From NCBI GenBank assembly GCA_003220195.1, contig QHRT01000216.1, positions 1-8,963 of the forward strand: 8,963 nt of DNA, written 5' to 3'. The notes under the pieces are model-generated. The model was not told where the DNA came from. It was given only the letters and a program-made list of their open reading frames with translations, and searched no databases. Source of the stretch: Candidatus Rokuibacteriota bacterium. GTDB taxonomy: Bacteria; Methylomirabilota; Methylomirabilia; Rokubacteriales; CSP1-6. The position numbers and the translations under genes were made by a program. This document shows positions 6,666 to 8,963 of this stretch, in pieces (within the stretch, counting starts at the first letter, position 1; each line of letters opens with the position of its first letter).

Positions 6666-7328
6666 ATGCAGAACGCCGAACCCATGGATGACACCCGACC
6701 GAGCGCGACGAGGCCGAGATCTCGGATGACACGGCGAGGATTCATGGGGTCGGTCGTGGCCGGCGGCATCGTGGCCACCGTGCCCGTCGAGGCGTGGAGC
6801 CAGACGTCGTCGACAGCGCTGCGGCCGACTGTCACGATCAACGGGAAGCGGCACGAGCTTCCGCTCGATCCGCGCGTGACGCTGCTCGATCTCCTGCGCG
6901 AACGCCTGGGATTGACCGGCACGAAGAAGGGCTGCGACCACGGGCAATGCGGCGCGTGCACGGTGCTCGTGAACGGCCGGCGCATCAACTCCTGTCTCAC
7001 GCTCGCGATCGCGCACGAGGGCGACGACATCACGACGGTCGAAGGACTGGCCCGTGGCGATGCGCTCCATCCGGTGCAGGCGGCGTTCCTCGAGCACGAC
7101 GCGTTCCAGTGCGGCTACTGCACCCCGGGCCAGATCTGCTCGGCCGTGGCCCTCCTCGACGAGGCGCGGAAGGGTGCGGTCAGCGCCGTCACGCCGGACG
7201 TCCGCAAAACTGGCGTGGCCTCACTGACGGACGAGGAGATCCGCGAGCGGATGAGCGGCAACATCTGTCGCTGCGGCGCGTACCCCAATATCGTCGCGGC
7301 CGTTCGCGCCGCGGGAGAAGCTCGATGA
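6666..7328 (+). CDS. paoA: Tat-exported 2Fe-2S subunit of a PaoA-like periplasmic aldehyde oxidoreductase
   Basis: Iron-sulfur subunit of a xanthine-oxidase-family molybdoenzyme, 220 aa. The N-terminus carries a twin-arginine signal TRRGFMGS (residues 22-29) and a hydrophobic stretch ending near VEAWSQ. This targets the folded enzyme to the periplasm, as in E. coli PaoA (YagT). The plant-type 2Fe-2S cluster is bound by Cys90, Cys95, Cys98 and Cys110 (GCDHGQCGACTV), and the helical-domain cluster by Cys149, Cys152, Cys201 and Cys203 (QCGYCTPGQ and NICRCGAYPN). All eight are present. The start is uncertain: ATGs at 6666, 6684 and 6726 all keep the RR motif and none has a clear SD. The stop overlaps the FAD subunit start as ATGA at 7325-7328. 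Electrons would pass from the molybdenum site through these clusters to FAD. Confidence 0.9.
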   Translation: MQNAEPMDDTRPSATRPRSRMTRRGFMGSVVAGGIVATVPVEAWSQTSSTALRPTVTINGKRHELPLDPRVTLLDLLRERLGLTGTKKGCDHGQCGACTVLVNGRRINSCLTLAIAHEGDDITTVEGLARGDALHPVQAAFLEHDAFQCGYCTPGQICSAVALLDEARKGAVSAVTPDVRKTGVASLTDEEIRERMSGNICRCGAYPNIVAAVRAAGEAR

Positions 7329-7909
7329 GACCGTTCACCTACACGCGGCCGACCGACGCCCGCGCCGCCGTCGCGATCGCCGTCCGCGAGCCCGACGCGA
7401 AGTTCCTGGCCGGCGGGACCAACCTGCTCGATCTGATGAAGACGGGCGTCGAGCATCCGGCGCAGGTGGTTGACGTCAGCCGCTTGCCGCTCGCCGGGAT
7501 CGAGGAACGGGAGGGCGGCGTCCGCATCGGCGCGATGGCGCGCAACAGCGACGTCGCGAATCATCCGCTGATCCGCGAGCGCTACCCCGTCCTGAGCCAG
7601 GCGCTGGTCGCCGGCGCCTCGCCGCAGCTTCGCAACATGGCCACGATGGGTGGCAACCTGATGCAGCGCACGCGCTGCTACTACTTCTACGATCCGACGT
7701 ACGCGGAGTGCAACAAGCGCAACCCGGGATCGGGATGCGCAGCGCGCACCGGCGAGCAGCGCCTCCACGCGATCCTCGGCGCGAGCGATGCCTGCATCGC
7801 CACGCACCCGGGCGACATGGCCGTCGCGCTCGCGGTGCTGGACGCCGTGATCCGCGTCACGGGTCCGCAGGGTGCGCGCACGAGACGGATCTCCGCCGTG
7901 GCGAGCTGA
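7325..7909 (+). CDS. paoB: FAD-binding subunit of PaoB-like oxidoreductase, N-terminal fragment (frame-disrupted)
   Basis: N-terminal part (194 codons) of the flavoprotein subunit of the molybdoenzyme. It shows the FAD pyrophosphate motif AGGTNLLDLMK (residues 29-39), MARNSDVA, and TMGGNLMQRTRC (107-118). Cys118, Cys129 and Cys138, with Cys157 further on, fit the extra 4Fe-4S site known in the PaoB type. Homology ends around GPQGAR (residue 185), after which the frame reads unrelated RRISAVAS to a TGA. The expected next segment, about 15-17 residues around RLPG.TP, is absent in every frame. The protein resumes at HETDLRRGELI one frame over, so a loss of 3n+1 bases explains it. ATG 7325 overlaps the upstream stop, with GGGAG at 7313-7317. 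Pseudogene or assembly-damaged gene. Confidence 0.85.
   Translation: MRPFTYTRPTDARAAVAIAVREPDAKFLAGGTNLLDLMKTGVEHPAQVVDVSRLPLAGIEEREGGVRIGAMARNSDVANHPLIRERYPVLSQALVAGASPQLRNMATMGGNLMQRTRCYYFYDPTYAECNKRNPGSGCAARTGEQRLHAILGASDACIATHPGDMAVALAVLDAVIRVTGPQGARTRRISAVAS
7872..7881. repeat. 10-bp perfect palindrome GTGCGCGCAC at the paoB frame junction
   Basis: GTGCGCGCAC is its own reverse complement and lies exactly where the FAD-subunit homology breaks and changes frame. Short GC palindromes can provoke slippage or poor sequencing coverage. Such motifs also occur by chance in DNA this GC-rich, so a causal link is only a suggestion. Confidence 0.5.
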
Positions 7910-8268
7910 TCACCGCGATCGATCTTCCGCGGATGCCGTTCGCGCGGACGTCGCAGTACCTCAAGGTGCGTGACCGCAGCTCCTACGCCTTCGCGCTCGT
8001 CTCGGTGGCGACTGTGCTCGATCTCGATCAGCGTGGCCTGATCAAGCAGGCGCGCATCGCGCTCGGTGGTGTCGCGCACAAACCGTGGCGCGTGCCGGAC
8101 GCGGAGCGTCTGCTGGTCGGCCAGAGCGCCGACGAAGCCGCGTATCGCAGAGTCGCCGACGCGATCCTGAACGGCGCGCGGCCCTATCCGGGGAACGCAT
8201 TCAAGGTCGAGCTGGCGCGGCGGAGCATCGTCCGCGCGCTGGCGACCACTGCGGAGTTGACGTCATGA
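7879..8268 (+). CDS. paoB: FAD-binding subunit of PaoB-like oxidoreductase, C-terminal fragment (frame-disrupted)
   Basis: The remaining roughly 129 codons of the flavoprotein, in the frame other than that of the N-terminal part. It contains TDLRRGELITAIDLP, then the CO-dehydrogenase flavoprotein C-terminal domain: QYLKVRDRSSYAFALVSVA, ALGGVAHKPWRVPDAE and KVELARRSIVRAL. There is no credible start near the junction, so I mark the segment from where homology resumes (7879). The frame is open further back to 7708, but that part only shadows the N-terminal fragment. The two pieces total about 314 residues, a little short of usual. The TGA at 8266-8268 overlaps the next gene's ATG as ATGA. Confidence 0.8.
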   Translation, partial: HETDLRRGELITAIDLPRMPFARTSQYLKVRDRSSYAFALVSVATVLDLDQRGLIKQARIALGGVAHKPWRVPDAERLLVGQSADEAAYRRVADAILNGARPYPGNAFKVELARRSIVRALATTAELTS

Positions 8269-8963
8269 GCGCCGTCGGGAGGCCGATGGATCGTGTCGAC
8301 GGACGCGCGAAAGTCACGGGCCGTGCGCGGTACGCGATGGAGAATCCGATCGCGAACGTGGCGCATGGAGTGCTGGTGACGAGCGCGATCGCGAGAGGAC
8401 GCATCGCGTCGATCGAGACCCGCGCCGCGGAGCGCGTGCCGGGCGTCCTCGCGGTGATGACCCACGAGAACGCGAAGAAGCTTCCGCGCCCGCCGGAGGC
8501 GGGCGATCGCTCGCGGCCAGCGACGCGCGTGCTGCAGCTTCTTCAAGATCCAGCGGTCCGGTACGCCAACCAGCCCATCGCGGTGGTCGTGGCGGAGACA
8601 TTCGAGGCGGCCCGCGAAGCCGCCGGGCTGGTGCTCGTGCGGTACGATCGGCAGGCCCACGACGTGCGGCTCGGAGAACGTCTCGATCAAGCGTACGTGC
8701 CGAAGCGCGCCGCGCGACCCGACCAGCCGCCCGAGAGCGCGCGCGGCGACGTCGACGCGGCACTCGTGGACGCCGAGGTCAAGATCGATCGCGTCTACAC
8801 GACGGCGTTCGAGACCCACAACCCGATGGAGCCGCACGCCACGCTGGCCGCCTGGGACGGACCGGCGAGGCTCACGCTCTACGACGCGACGCAAGGCATC
8901 TTCGGCTGCCGCCAGCGAGTCGCCGAGCTGCTCGGCTTGCGCCCTGACGACGTGCGCGTCGTC
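8265..8963 (+). CDS. paoC: Molybdopterin-binding subunit of PaoC-like aldehyde oxidoreductase (3' partial)
   Basis: Catalytic large subunit of the molybdoenzyme; the first 233 codons are in the window and the frame is open to the last base. The N-terminus reads VGRPMDRVDGRAKVTGRARYAME, of which residues 10-24 (RVDGRAKVTGRARYA) are the standard opening of YagR/PaoC-type subunits. Next come the aldehyde oxidase a/b hammerhead domain, with VPGVLAVMTHENA and YANQPIAVVVAETFEAAREAA, and the start of the molybdopterin domain, with ETHNPMEPHATLAAWDG (residues 183-199) and LYDATQGIF (205-213), whose Gln210 lies in the first cofactor loop. The catalytic glutamate and the rest of the cofactor site lie beyond the window. 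ATG 8265 overlaps the previous stop (ATGA), with GGAG at 8253-8256. There is no signal peptide; in the Pao system this subunit is exported together with the Tat-tagged subunit. Confidence 0.9.
   Translation, partial: MSAVGRPMDRVDGRAKVTGRARYAMENPIANVAHGVLVTSAIARGRIASIETRAAERVPGVLAVMTHENAKKLPRPPEAGDRSRPATRVLQLLQDPAVRYANQPIAVVVAETFEAAREAAGLVLVRYDRQAHDVRLGERLDQAYVPKRAARPDQPPESARGDVDAALVDAEVKIDRVYTTAFETHNPMEPHATLAAWDGPARLTLYDATQGIFGCRQRVAELLGLRPDDVRVV

Noticed and set aside
6794..7324. Upstream part of the long frame that contains the FAD subunit
   Set aside because: It is an alternate-frame shadow of the 2Fe-2S subunit; the real start is ATG 7325 with a good RBS and an ATGA overlap.
1..8963. CRISPR arrays, tRNA/rRNA genes, IS elements, integrases, phage or defence genes
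   Set aside because: No regularly spaced repeats, tRNA-like cloverleafs, transposase or defence motifs were seen on either strand; nearly all sequence belongs to metabolic or transport genes.

Overview
The window is GC-rich with G or C at most third codon positions, densely packed, and almost all coding. It looks like a piece of a soil or groundwater bacterial genome, probably metagenomic. The LivK/LivH/LivM/LivG/LivF proteins, the COG5553-type cupin and the Tat-targeted aldehyde oxidoreductase together recall Candidatus Rokubacteria or a related proteobacterial lineage. That placement is inference from protein style; there is no rRNA or other phylogenetic marker here.

Layout. (1) Positions 1-4528, plus strand: a branched-chain-amino-acid-type (HAAT family) ABC importer operon in the order substrate-binding protein (5' end outside the window), livH, livM (broken into two frames), livG, livF. 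(2) Positions 4577-6536, minus strand: a compact three-gene operon transcribed as cupin, MaoC/NodN-like hotdog protein, then a metallo-beta-lactamase-fold protein. It converges on livF across a 48-bp gap. (3) Positions 6537-6665: a divergent intergenic region with a candidate promoter for the minus operon. (4) Positions 6666-8963, plus strand: a PaoABC (YagTSR)-like periplasmic molybdenum oxidoreductase operon. It has a Tat-exported 2Fe-2S subunit, an FAD/4Fe-4S subunit broken into two frames, and the first 233 codons of the molybdopterin subunit, which runs off the right edge.

How the genes may work together (inference): a periplasmic molybdoenzyme could oxidise an aldehyde or N-heteroaromatic compound, the Liv-type importer could take up an acid or amide product, and the cupin, hotdog and MBL proteins could act on intracellular intermediates. 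Co-location is the only evidence for this.

The most unusual signal is a set of three lesions on the plus strand. livM and the FAD subunit each change reading frame exactly where a conserved stretch of roughly 15-20 residues is missing, and both shifts correspond to a loss of 3n+1 bases. livH has no ATG, GTG or TTG for its full-length start and lies in the same frame as the upstream gene, just past that gene's TAG. Either the locus has several small deletions (gene decay) or the assembly lost short segments at several points; reads would decide. No RNA genes, CRISPR arrays, insertion sequences or integrases were seen.
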